Of a DNA stretch of 64,000 nucleotides, positions 51,641 to 60,083 are shown in pieces. A program made the translations under genes and the position numbers. The notes under the pieces were generated by a model, which saw only the letters and a program-made list of their open reading frames with translations, was not told the origin of the DNA and made no database searches. Position 1 is the stretch's first letter. Each line of letters begins with the position of its first letter. Origin of the DNA: an uncultured Acetatifactor sp. (GTDB taxonomy: Bacteria > Bacillota > Clostridia > Lachnospirales > Lachnospiraceae); the NCBI GenBank assembly GCA_910585665.1, contig CAJUFI010000001.1, positions 62,001-126,000 of the forward strand. Direction: 5' to 3'.

Positions 51641-51786
51641 TTTCCTCCGGGACACCGCCCTTGGCCATCTCGAAGCGATTGTCCCCCCGGTATCTTCGAG
51701 ATGCTTTTCCAGGAATTCTGGTGCAGAATATTGATTCGCTTTATGAAGTCATGGCGATTTCGCAGGGCATGATACGGGTCTGGCCC
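51641..51786 (-). pseudogene. Relic of the DUF2791 ATPase gene 3' end
   Basis: Aligns by eye with 53818-53966, the 3' end of the intact DUF2791 gene, in the same orientation and with roughly three quarters of positions equal (shared CCCTTGGCCATCTC, TTGTCCCC, TCTATGAAGTC-like blocks and GGGTCTGG). On the minus strand it preserves MAKGGVPEE (intact gene: MAKGGVPDEE). The divergence means it came from a different allele rather than a fresh copy. With the intact copy it brackets the plus-strand SUKH-LRR gene as direct repeats. Confidence 0.8.
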
Positions 51787-52029
51787 TTGTCAATCCCTTC
51801 TGGAGATATGCCGATATTATTGCACACATCTATATAAAATGCAATAAAAATGCTCAATATTTCCGATTTCTCAACCTTCCAGACATATAATTCTAATTCC
51901 TAAATATGTCACATAGGCAAGAATCCAAAGGCGCCGGAGCGGTGTGCAGCCACAGGACAGCAATCTGCGAAAGAGGAAATCGGGAGCCAGTGCACTGCCT
52001 GCAAATTTGGTAATTTTCTGCAATATGTG
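51787..52029. other. Gap without a recognisable gene
   Basis: AT-rich stretch between the ATPase relic and the SUKH-LRR promoter. Both strands were read: there is no long ORF, hairpin with T-run or repeat that I can support. It changes to GC-rich text around 51920. Confidence 0.5.
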
Positions 52030-52058
52030 TTGAATGCCGGTTTGCTTCGTGCTATACT
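52030..52058 (+). promoter_or_regulatory. Sigma-A-type promoter for the SUKH-LRR gene
   Basis: TTGAAT (52030-52035), a 17-bp spacer and TATACT (52053-52058), about 90 bp before the start codon. The gene therefore has its own promoter, opposite to the surrounding operon. Confidence 0.6.
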
Positions 52059-52148
52059 TTGCAGAAAGAAACCGGAAATGAAAGGAATGTCCTTCCTGGA
52101 CAACCTGGATGACAACGGGACAATAATCGGGCAAAAAAGAGGTACATT

Positions 52149-53690
52149 ATGGATTATACAACAGATGCAGCACAGATAAAGCGAGTACAGGACAAGCTGG
52201 CTTGGATGGCTCAGCGGGAGGGCAGTCTGGTCCGGCTGGAGGAGCCGGCAGGTTCCGGGTGGATCGCAGAATTTGAAGCGAATCAGCATATCAGCCTGCC
52301 TGCGGATTTTCGGGAGATTGTCAGCCGGACTGCCGTCGGCGGAACCCTGCCTGACGTATGCAATATTGAATACTGGCGTCCCCTGTGGAACATGGAAATC
52401 GAGGATCATGAGGCGTCCCTGGATGTGCCCTACCCTCCTGCGGAGGATTCGCGGGCTCTGCGCGGGGAGCTGACAGAACACGCGAATCCGTCCAAGCTGC
52501 CGGGGCAGATTCTGATTATGGGAGGCGATCATCTGGGCTGGTCCCTTGTCACTGCCGGACCATGCACCGGGGAAATATGGACGATAGGGGACTTCGGAGT
52601 CCGACGGGCTCCGGCCTGCACCTTTGCCCAGTGGCTGGAGCTGGTGCTGGACGGCAACCTGGAGGCCTACCTGACCTGCTGCCTCACCGGAGAGGAGGGG
52701 CGGCGGGGCCGTTCCCGCCGCTTTCAGGATGTAATCGGGGCGGACTTCGCCTGGCCCGTGGGAGCTGTTCCCGCCGAACACTGTGCCCGGTGGCTGGAGG
52801 ATAACCGCTTTGTCCACCAGGGGCCCAGTGACAGCTGGGCCGGATACCTCCGAGGCCAGCTGCGCCAGACCTTGGCCCTGCTGCCCCAGGAGAGGGATGA
52901 AAAGCTTTCCGCCCGTCGGGTCGCCCAGCAAGAGCCGGGCTGGCAGTGGGACAAGGAGCGGGCGGCGGAGTGGGCCCGAGTCGGAGAATTGATTCAGGTC
53001 GTCCGGACTGCGGAGGAAAACGGGGAGATGTGGGGCTCCACCGATCCGCGGGAAGAGGAACTGTTCCGGCGGGCGGCGGAGCTGGTCCACCCCAAGCGCT
53101 TTCAGGCCCGGGGCGAGGGCATCCGGGACCTGTCTTTCCTGGAGGGGCTGACCGGGCTCAAGGAGCTGGATTTGTGGGACAACGACATCGAGGATCTGTC
53201 CCCTCTGGCCACCCTCACCGGCCTGCGGGAGCTGTGGCTGCCCTACAACCTGATTTCCGACTTGTCCCCCCTGGCCGGGTTGGAAAAACTGGTGCAGCTG
53301 AACGTCTACGGCAACCGCATTACCAGCCTGGAGCCCCTGCGGGGGATGACAGGCCTGAATCAGCTGAACCTGCGGGGCAATCCCCTGGAGCCGGGGACGC
53401 TGGCCTGCCTGCGCAAGTGCAAGCGGCTGGGGATGCTGAACCTGAGCGGCACCGGCCTGGGGGACATCTCCGACCTGGAATTCTGCCGAGCCTGGAACCT
53501 GGACTTATATGAGAATCCGAATCTCACCGGCCTGGAGGTCATCTCGACCATGAAGCGGCTGAGCTGCCTCTATTTGGACACCAATGTGGCCCGCCGGTAC
53601 GACATCCCGGCCCTGGCCCCACAGCTCACCGAGCATGTGGAACTGGGCGGCATCTCTCTCTATGTATGGCCGGAGAAATATTTTGAGTAA
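52149..53690 (+). CDS. SUKH (SMI1/KNR4) domain protein with leucine-rich repeats
   Basis: 513 aa. The N-terminal SUKH-like domain (about 35-180) has LPADFREIVSRTAVGGTLPD and ILIMGGDHLGWSLVT. A linker follows, then about seven internalin-type leucine-rich repeats of about 22 residues (LKELDLWDNDIEDLSPLATL; LRELWLPYNLISDLSPLAGL), about 330-470. No signal peptide, so it is cytosolic. It is the only plus-strand gene in the TerB/DUF2791/helicase locus and very GC-rich, unlike the AT-rich neighbour. It lies between two copies of the DUF2791 gene end. It may be a binding or immunity protein; function unproven. Confidence 0.8.
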   Translation: MDYTTDAAQIKRVQDKLAWMAQREGSLVRLEEPAGSGWIAEFEANQHISLPADFREIVSRTAVGGTLPDVCNIEYWRPLWNMEIEDHEASLDVPYPPAEDSRALRGELTEHANPSKLPGQILIMGGDHLGWSLVTAGPCTGEIWTIGDFGVRRAPACTFAQWLELVLDGNLEAYLTCCLTGEEGRRGRSRRFQDVIGADFAWPVGAVPAEHCARWLEDNRFVHQGPSDSWAGYLRGQLRQTLALLPQERDEKLSARRVAQQEPGWQWDKERAAEWARVGELIQVVRTAEENGEMWGSTDPREEELFRRAAELVHPKRFQARGEGIRDLSFLEGLTGLKELDLWDNDIEDLSPLATLTGLRELWLPYNLISDLSPLAGLEKLVQLNVYGNRITSLEPLRGMTGLNQLNLRGNPLEPGTLACLRKCKRLGMLNLSGTGLGDISDLEFCRAWNLDLYENPNLTGLEVISTMKRLSCLYLDTNVARRYDIPALAPQLTEHVELGGISLYVWPEKYFE

Positions 53691-53785
53691 AACTACCCCT
53701 AACCTCGATTTGCCCGGTAAAATTCAGGTCACAGCAAACGGAGGGGAATGAAACCCACGGATGAAGGTGCCTTTGGTCAAGCCTA

Positions 53786-55234
53786 TTATATCTCGAATTC
53801 CCGGAATTCGTCCTGGATTTCCTCGTCCGGAACCCCTCCCTTGGCCATCTCAAAGCTGTTGTCCCCGAGAATCTCCGAGACAGTCTTCCGGGGATTCTGA
53901 TGCAGGATGTTGATCAGCTCTATGAAGTCCCGGATGATTTCCCGGGGCGTGATATGGGTCTGGGCCCCTACCCGGTTATATTCCACCGTCAGGAAATAGA
54001 CCAGATCCTCGTGGGCCAGAATCGGTTCATAGTTGTAGAGCTGGGCGTGGATGTTCTGCAGCTTCTCCACCAGGATGTACATCTCCTCCTGGTTCAGCAT
54101 CTGAAGGCGGATGATGGGCGCGGAGAGGTCTTTTACGTCATCGGTAGCGAAATGTCCCTCCGCCAGACGGGAGCGCAGCGCCTCGTAGCTGAACACGCCC
54201 TTGTACTTGTCCTCGATGCACTGAGGGGTGCCTCCCATCAGGAAGCCGATATGCCTGGCCTTTCCCTGGAGGACGTCATTGTACATGGTGAGGATTTTCT
54301 CGTAATTGTTGGCCCGGGTGATGGAATTGGGTATCTTGAAGATATTGACCAGCTCGTCCACGATGACCAGCATCCCCTTGTATCCCGCGCCCACCAGGAA
54401 CACAGCGAAGATTTTCAGGAAATCGTACCAGGTCTCGTCCGTCACGATGAAATTGATGCCCAGATCCTCTTTGGCCTCTTTTCTGGTGGGATATTCTCCG
54501 CGGAACCATCTCAGCACGTTGGACTTCAGGGCGGCGTCATCCTCTTTGTAGGCTTTCCAGTAGAGGATTACCGCCCTGGCGAACTCGAAACCGTTCACCA
54601 TTCCCTCCAGGGAACCTGCCACTTCGTAAATCCGGCGCTCCACTTCCCTGTCGAAAGCGGATTGGCTGTTTTTCAAGGATTGATCCCCTTCTATGGACTG
54701 TCTTTCTTCCATGGATTGCACTTTTTCCATGTTTTCCATGGATTGCATCTTTCCCGCGGAAAAGCCTGCCTCCGCAGAATGCGTCTTTTCCATGTCTTCC
54801 GACATGAAGCTGGTTTTCACGGCGGTCTGGATGCCGGATATCCATTTCTCCAGTATCAGGGGAAGGGCGCCGCCGTCCGGCTTGGATTTGGTGGACAGGT
54901 TCTTGATCAGTTCTTTATAGGTCGCCAGGCCCTGCCCCTTTGTCCCGGCGAACCTTCTCTCCGGCGAAAGGTCTGCGTCCACCACGGCAAAACCTTTGGC
55001 GGTGGCATAGTTGCGGATGGTCTGGAGCAGAAAGCTCTTGCCGCTGCCGTATTTGCCCACGATGAAGCGGAAGGACGCGCCGCCCTCCCCTATCATCTCT
55101 ATATCATGCAGAATCGCATCGATTTCCTGTGTACGGCCTACCGTGATATATTCCAGCCCCGCCCTGGGCACCACGCCGCCCTTCAGGGCATTGATCAGGA
55201 TATTCGCGATTCTCGTCGGTACCTGCTTGGTCAT
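53786..55234 (-). CDS. DUF2791 P-loop ATPase (BREX BrxD-like)
   Basis: 482 aa. It has GKYGSGKSFLLQ (Walker A, G60-S67) and MLVIVDELVNIFK (Walker B, about 310), matching the DUF2791 ATPase family called BrxD in BREX type 2. Residues about 150-200 are a low-complexity insert of six-residue repeats (MEERQS type, 18-bp unit). Its start overlaps the stop of the TerB-N protein gene as ATGA, so the two are translated together. In BREX, BrxD works with the BrxHI helicase; here that helicase lies downstream beyond cargo genes. An ATP-dependent, DNA-linked protective role is likely, but no PglX or PglZ is present. Confidence 0.87.
   Translation of the reverse strand: MTKQVPTRIANILINALKGGVVPRAGLEYITVGRTQEIDAILHDIEMIGEGGASFRFIVGKYGSGKSFLLQTIRNYATAKGFAVVDADLSPERRFAGTKGQGLATYKELIKNLSTKSKPDGGALPLILEKWISGIQTAVKTSFMSEDMEKTHSAEAGFSAGKMQSMENMEKVQSMEERQSIEGDQSLKNSQSAFDREVERRIYEVAGSLEGMVNGFEFARAVILYWKAYKEDDAALKSNVLRWFRGEYPTRKEAKEDLGINFIVTDETWYDFLKIFAVFLVGAGYKGMLVIVDELVNIFKIPNSITRANNYEKILTMYNDVLQGKARHIGFLMGGTPQCIEDKYKGVFSYEALRSRLAEGHFATDDVKDLSAPIIRLQMLNQEEMYILVEKLQNIHAQLYNYEPILAHEDLVYFLTVEYNRVGAQTHITPREIIRDFIELINILHQNPRKTVSEILGDNSFEMAKGGVPDEEIQDEFREFEI
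54680..54800 (-). repeat. In-frame 18-bp degenerate repeat in the DUF2791 gene
   Basis: About six copies of an 18-bp unit around ATGGAAGAAAGACAGTCC (minus strand), more degenerate than in miaB. It encodes six-residue units such as MEERQS and MEKVQS. It is the same unit type as in miaB and the exporter at 9.1 kb. Confidence 0.8.
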
Positions 55235-57144
55235 ATCGTCTCCACCATTCCCTTCACTTGCTCTATATAGTCATCGTAAATCGTGAATTCATCGTCCAGA
55301 AGGCTGTCGCCGATGCAGTCCATGGACTTCTCGTTGATGCCGTCCATCAGGACTTCCAGCATGATGCCGTGTGCGTCTGCGAATTGCTTTATGTTCGTCT
55401 CGCCGTTTATCGCCAGTGCCAGGGCTTCTTTCTCCGTGTCCGTCAGAAGGTCATTCAACGCTTCCCATGGATTCGGTTCCGCTTCTTGACAGGGGGCCGA
55501 ATCCGTTTTCTTGGAATCGAATTCTTCTATATTAGATGCCGGCAAATCGGCTTCCTCAGAATCGACTGTCGTAATACCAGCATCCAACTTCCTTTCGTCC
55601 AGTGCCGAACTGTTCTGTACTCCCCATGACACGGATTCTGATACAACCTCCTGCTCCGGCACCACCAGCTTCTCCTGGGTGGCCAGCGACTCTTCGCGAA
55701 TCCTGTCAAGGGCGCTCCTGTCTACCCGCACCACCGTCCTGGTGGCCTCCCTGTAGAATTCCGTCACGGCTTGCGCAATCACCGTTTCCAGAGAGATTCC
55801 CGCCTTTCGCAGTTCATCTGCCATCATAGGGCTTAAGCTGTTCATATTGGCCGTGAGCTTGTGACGGTATTTTGTCAGGCTCCGCAGAACAGATTCCATC
55901 TGCTTGAACGCATACCCCAGCAACTGCTTCCCGCTTTCCGTGGTGATGGACGTGCTGAAAGTCCACTGGTTCCCGGCGCATAGATAAATCTCCTTCTCAG
56001 ACAGCACCACCCGCCTGTCCGCCTGCTGCAGCGCCGGGTAGAACAGCGCTTCCTTGAAAGGCAGCCAGGCGGCCATATGCTTCGTGGGCTGAAAAATGGA
56101 CTTGTCCAGGTCCATCCGGTTTTCCGCAAATGCCTGCTGCAGCCTGGCGTATGTGAACGCAAAGCACTCCCGCACCATCTCTTTTCTGTCATCCGTGTAG
56201 AAGCCGGATTTCCGGATGTCGTACTTGGAAATCGCGCAGCATAAATCGAACCTGTCCTCTGGATTGGACAGATTGGGAAACTGTGCGGCAAGTCCGTTCT
56301 CTTCAATGAACTGGTGAAAAGAAAGCGGCAGTTCATAATAAATATGATAATCCTTCAGCCATTTCAGAACATATTTGTCGATGGACTGATCATAGACCCT
56401 GTAGGCATCCCAGAAAAGCATCAGTCTTTCCAGTCCTTCCCCGGGGGTCTCGACACCTATATTGTTCAGCAGTTCATAAATATACAAATAAGCGTACGAA
56501 AGCGAGGTCTGCTGGATGTTCCCCTGCCGTACCTGTGTGCGCCAGGTGAAATATGTCCGCAGCTGCCCGTATCCCATCATCTGGTAATTGGGATAATACG
56601 CGGAATACGGAAGCATGTCCTCATATTCATCCTCAAAATCCTTCATGAACATGCCCTGGCGGTAGAAAATCCCGGAATTTTCCTGTTGAATTCGCCTGTC
56701 GTAAAATTTTGTGTTGCTGAAATACAGGCTGCGGCTCTCCCTTGCGATGTCCCGCATCCGGTTGAAGACCTCCCGCACCTCGTCCCGCTCCTGGGGCGGC
56801 TCCTCGATTTTGGCGGACTTCAGGACGAACCGGCCCACTCCCGGCATGGGACAGGAATCGTACTCGATTTCATAATAGGGCGCTTCCTCGCGGACAGTCT
56901 GTCTTGGCGGCTGTGTTGAAGCAGCGGCCTCCGATGGCCGTACCGGTTCTAACGGCAACGGCTGCAGATGTGGCTGTGGGCTTGGTCGCGGGTTTGGCTG
57001 TGGGTTCGGCTGTGGGTTCGGTCTCGGGTTCGGTCTTGAGTTTTGCCGCGGCAAAGGAAGGGGCTGAGCGGCGACTGTCTCCTCCTGCCCCTGTATCTGC
57101 TCAAATATCTGAAACGCATCGTAGTCTTTATCGTATTTCCCCAT
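55231..57144 (-). CDS. TerB-N / TerB-C domain protein
   Basis: 637 aa. The N-terminal about 80 residues are Pro/Gln/Asn-rich, with an RPNPQPNPQPNPRP repeat. The TerB-N domain (about 110-330) has YNTKFYD-like FSNTKFYDRRIQQENSGIFY and YQMMGYGQLRTYFTWRTQVR. The C-terminal part, TNIKQFADAHGIMLEVLMDG to the end, fits TerB-C. It is cytosolic. TerB-N/TerB-C proteins are scaffold or stress components, often near ATPases and helicases in phage-defence-like loci. It is first gene of the module, GGAGG before its ATG, and overlaps the DUF2791 gene. Confidence 0.82.
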   Translation of the reverse strand: MGKYDKDYDAFQIFEQIQGQEETVAAQPLPLPRQNSRPNPRPNPQPNPQPNPRPSPQPHLQPLPLEPVRPSEAAASTQPPRQTVREEAPYYEIEYDSCPMPGVGRFVLKSAKIEEPPQERDEVREVFNRMRDIARESRSLYFSNTKFYDRRIQQENSGIFYRQGMFMKDFEDEYEDMLPYSAYYPNYQMMGYGQLRTYFTWRTQVRQGNIQQTSLSYAYLYIYELLNNIGVETPGEGLERLMLFWDAYRVYDQSIDKYVLKWLKDYHIYYELPLSFHQFIEENGLAAQFPNLSNPEDRFDLCCAISKYDIRKSGFYTDDRKEMVRECFAFTYARLQQAFAENRMDLDKSIFQPTKHMAAWLPFKEALFYPALQQADRRVVLSEKEIYLCAGNQWTFSTSITTESGKQLLGYAFKQMESVLRSLTKYRHKLTANMNSLSPMMADELRKAGISLETVIAQAVTEFYREATRTVVRVDRSALDRIREESLATQEKLVVPEQEVVSESVSWGVQNSSALDERKLDAGITTVDSEEADLPASNIEEFDSKKTDSAPCQEAEPNPWEALNDLLTDTEKEALALAINGETNIKQFADAHGIMLEVLMDGINEKSMDCIGDSLLDDEFTIYDDYIEQVKGMVETI

Positions 57145-57164
57145 ATCATCCTCCAGCGCGGCTG

Positions 57165-57505
57165 AAATCGGAACCGGCTTCCAAACTCTTGAGTATAAGC
57201 TACCGTCAAATTATCTCCTTCAATCCTTTCAAGAAGCTTATTTACATATCCGGTAAAGGCACTTTTCTTGACTGAAACATCGAAGGAATAATCCTCCTGA
57301 ACTTCATCTCCCAGCAGGAAACACAGAAATTCCCAGGCTCCTTCCTTCTTGTCAGAACCGGAGCTGATTGCGACCGGCTCGCCTGTTGCCAGTGCGTGGC
57401 AGCCATCGTCAAACATCCATCCAGCCAGCACCAGCCCCTCGTTTTCCAAATTCGTCCTGGGCATCCCGTTCCGCATCATCCGCCGCCTACCTCTCCCGTT
57501 CTGCC
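57165..57505 (-). pseudogene. Remnant of an extracellular solute-binding protein (family 1)
   Basis: An internal piece of a sugar-binding protein, about 110 codons: LVLAGWMFDDGCHALATGEP, VAISSGSDKKEGAWEFLCFL, then SFDVSVKKSAFTGYVNKLLE. It lacks the signal peptide, the N-terminal lobe and the true C-terminus. It lies just before the TerB-N gene, whose start follows within about 20 bp, so the TerB module seems to have landed in or replaced part of a sugar-transport locus. The gap to the GH18 gene holds nothing else recognised. Confidence 0.75.
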
Positions 57506-57595
57506 ATTGCCAGGGAGCGGAATTCACCGCCCCCAAAAAGACTAGGTGATGCAGTCTGCGTCTTCAGATAACGGTATGGCGGCAGCCGTATGGCT

Positions 57596-58618
57596 CTATG
57601 CGCGGAACCCCTCATATATATGGTTCAGCAGCGTGCCCTCGGGATCGCACCCGTACTCCCAGAACATGATGCCGCCCAGCCCTTTTTCCTTTACATAGTC
57701 CGTCTTAGCCCGAAGGCTCTCTCCATCGTCATAGCTGATGAAGCAGTTTCCGTCAAATAGATACGGCGCTTTGCCCGCATCGTCCCAATAACGCCTGAAG
57801 CCGTTCTTGTCTATGTAGCTCTCCGCAAGCTCCCCGTACCCAGGGCCGCCCGTGCCCACCGTACCGGCTTCCCGGCCCAAGCCGTCTCCGCCGCCTTTCA
57901 CTTCCTTCCAGACCCTGGCGTAAAAGGGGACGCCCACTATCAGCTTCTCTGCCGGCACGCCCGCCTCCCGGAACACCTTCACCGCCTTGTCCACGCATAC
58001 GTCGAACAGGTTCGTGGTCCCGGGATACAGGGAGGCATGGTGCCCGGTGACCTTGACGAATCCGCCCTGCAGGTCATAGGTCATCAGCTGCACATAGTCC
58101 AGATACTCCTGGGCCTTCGCCATGTCCGTGTGCAGCGTGAAATAGGTGTCCCCGCCTGCGGCGATGGTGAGCATTCTGCCGTTTCCCAGGGCGTCCAGCT
58201 CCTGGCGCAGCTTCGCCAGGAACAGGGTGAAATTCTCCTTGTCCCGGAGGTCGGCCGCGATTCCCGCCACAGCGAAGCAGGGATACTCCCAGTCGATATC
58301 TATGCCGTCCAGCTTATGGGCCGCCACCAGGGCCGCCGCGCTCTTTGCCGCCTTCTCCCGGGTGCTCTCCGTCATGGCAGCCTGGGAGAATCCGTCCGCG
58401 CTCCAGCCACCGATGGAAAGAATGATCTTGATCTCCGGATGGATTTTCCGGATGCGCTCCAGCTTCGCCTCTGTGCCGGCGCTTTCCTCCCATACCACTT
58501 CATTGTCCCGGATGTGACCGAAGGCGATGTTGATCACATCCAGCTTCCGGATGTCCTCCTCCCTCATTTTACCCAGGTCTCTCGTCCCTACATAACCAAT
58601 CACTTTCTTTTTGCCCAT
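57596..58618 (-). CDS. Glycoside hydrolase family 18 (chitinase-like)
   Basis: 340 aa from the ATG at 58618 (GGAGAGGAG upstream). The catalytic GH18 motif DGIDIDWEYP is at about 115-124 with the final Glu as acid/base. ILSIGGWS and LMTYDLQGG are the other family strands. There is no signal peptide, so it is cytosolic or leaves by another route; such short GH18 proteins act on chitooligosaccharides or N-glycan cores. The acceptor is unknown. It stands alone between a binding-protein relic and a divergent CBM9-like gene. Confidence 0.9.
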   Translation of the reverse strand: MGKKKVIGYVGTRDLGKMREEDIRKLDVINIAFGHIRDNEVVWEESAGTEAKLERIRKIHPEIKIILSIGGWSADGFSQAAMTESTREKAAKSAAALVAAHKLDGIDIDWEYPCFAVAGIAADLRDKENFTLFLAKLRQELDALGNGRMLTIAAGGDTYFTLHTDMAKAQEYLDYVQLMTYDLQGGFVKVTGHHASLYPGTTNLFDVCVDKAVKVFREAGVPAEKLIVGVPFYARVWKEVKGGGDGLGREAGTVGTGGPGYGELAESYIDKNGFRRYWDDAGKAPYLFDGNCFISYDDGESLRAKTDYVKEKGLGGIMFWEYGCDPEGTLLNHIYEGFRA

Positions 58619-58881
58619 AACATCCAATCTCCTCTCCGATTTTTCTGTGCAATTTGTCATGATTTCCTATATTATACTTAACATCAATCTCATCACTTGT
58701 CAATCATCACTTGTCAAGTATGCTTAAGACCGGCTGAATTTGCCGCCCTGTTTCGGACGAGCATACATGGCCGATGCTGTAATCCGCTGTGGTGCCAGCG
58801 GCTTTGTTGCAGTTTTCCGCAGATTTTAACCATATGCAGGTAAATTACCGGGGCACCCCGGCAAAATGTCGTGAAAAAGAA

Positions 58882-58910
58882 TTGCATGTACCTGTATTTT
58901 TTGTTATAAT
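58882..58910 (+). promoter_or_regulatory. Sigma-A promoter for the CBM9-like gene
   Basis: TTGCAT (58882-58887), a 17-bp spacer and perfect TATAAT (58905-58910), about 30 bp before the start. The 323-bp gap to the divergent GH18 gene otherwise shows no gene. Confidence 0.75.
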
Positions 58911-58941
58911 GATAAAAATTTATAAGACAGGAGTTAACATC

Positions 58942-60003
58942 ATGAAGCAATCTTTTCACATTCCACTTCCGGCTGTCGATTTCGCCCCGCCCCGCTATGT
59001 GTGCCCCCGGGCCGTCAAGCCTTTCGTGCTGGACGGACGGCTGGACAAAGATTTCTGGGCGGACGTCCCTTTCACGGATGATTTCCTTGATATCGAAGGG
59101 GATCATATGCCCACGCCCCGCTTCCGCACCCGGGTGAAAATGCAGTGGGACGACAAGAATCTCTATATCGGGGCTGTCCTTGAGGGCAACGAAATCTGGG
59201 CTCATCAGACAGAGCGGGACTGCGTCATTTTCCAGGATAACGACTTCGAGATTTTCATCGATCCCGATTCGGACACCCATGTCTACATTGAGTTCGAGAT
59301 GAACGCCAGGAACACTGTCTGGGACCTGCTGCTGAGCAAGCCCTACAGAGACAACGGTAAGGCCATCAACGGATACGACATCCATGGCCTCCAGACCGCC
59401 GTACATATCGATGGGAAGCTCAATGAAGTCAACAGCGAGAACCAGCGCTGGTCGGTGGAGGTCGTCATCCCCTTTGCCGAAATCGGATCCTGCTCTTACG
59501 GGAACGCATCCCCGAAGGACGGCGATTTCTACCGCGTCAATTTCTCCAGAGTCCAGTGGAAAGCGGACGAAAAGGACGGTGCCTGGGCAAAGCGCATCAA
59601 CCCGGAGACCGATGCCCCTTATCCGGAGGACAACTGGGTATGGGCTCCTACCGGGGTGATCAATATCCATTATCCGGAATTGTGGGGCTATGTCTTCTTC
59701 TCGGACGGCAGCAGGGACAGCTCTTCCTACCAGATACCAGAGGACGAGAAAATCAAATGGGAGCTGCGCAAGCTGTATTATGCCCAGCAGATGCACTGGG
59801 ATATCCACGGATGCTTCACCGATTCCCTGGATACCCTGAAAGACCTGCTGGCGGCCCACAGCCCGAAGCATGCCCACACGGTCTCACCCGCCGACTACAC
59901 GATTGCGGCATCAGCCCATCAATTCGAGATCAGCTGCAGCAACCAGGCCGGGGACGGCGTGATTTCCATATTCGCCGACGGCAACGTCGACTGCTACAAA
60001 TGA
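58942..60003 (+). CDS. CBM9-like carbohydrate-binding protein
   Basis: 353 aa from the ATG at 58942 (AGGAG 8 bp upstream). It has the CBM9-type pattern: LDGRLDKDFWADVPFTDDF, then MQWDDKNLYIGAVLEGNEIW, FQDNDFEIFIDPDSDTHVYI and FYRVNFSRVQWK. No signal peptide is seen, so despite the binding-module fold it appears cytosolic, which is common in this group. The reaction is unknown; it may handle plant or host glycan pieces. It converges with the transglutaminase-like gene. Confidence 0.85.
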   Translation: MKQSFHIPLPAVDFAPPRYVCPRAVKPFVLDGRLDKDFWADVPFTDDFLDIEGDHMPTPRFRTRVKMQWDDKNLYIGAVLEGNEIWAHQTERDCVIFQDNDFEIFIDPDSDTHVYIEFEMNARNTVWDLLLSKPYRDNGKAINGYDIHGLQTAVHIDGKLNEVNSENQRWSVEVVIPFAEIGSCSYGNASPKDGDFYRVNFSRVQWKADEKDGAWAKRINPETDAPYPEDNWVWAPTGVINIHYPELWGYVFFSDGSRDSSSYQIPEDEKIKWELRKLYYAQQMHWDIHGCFTDSLDTLKDLLAAHSPKHAHTVSPADYTIAASAHQFEISCSNQAGDGVISIFADGNVDCYK

Positions 60004-60039
60004 CGCCTTTTCACCGCTGATCGATATACGGTTCCTTAT

Positions 60040-60070
60040 GGCAGGAAGTCCTCTGAAAGGATTTCCTGCC
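60040..60070. terminator. Hairpin between convergent genes
   Basis: GGCAGGAAGTCC pairs with GGATTTCCTGCC (11 of 12 positions) with a 7-nt loop, between the CBM9-like and transglutaminase-like gene ends. The following T-run is weak, so it may act as a bidirectional terminator of moderate strength. Confidence 0.55.
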
Positions 60071-60083
60071 ATGTCTTTGCCCT

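Noticed and set aside
51909..53090. 393-aa minus-strand ORF opposite the SUKH-LRR gene
   Set aside because: A mirror frame of a GC-rich gene; the plus frame has clear LRR and SUKH patterns and its own promoter.
47624..57144. Calling the module a complete BREX system
   Set aside because: No PglX methyltransferase, PglZ phosphatase or BrxC-like ATPase is in the window; only BrxD-like and BrxHI-like parts are seen.
56949..57536. 195-aa minus-strand ORF as one gene
   Set aside because: Its first part is a binding-protein relic and its last part is an off-frame reading of the TerB-N gene's Pro-rich start.
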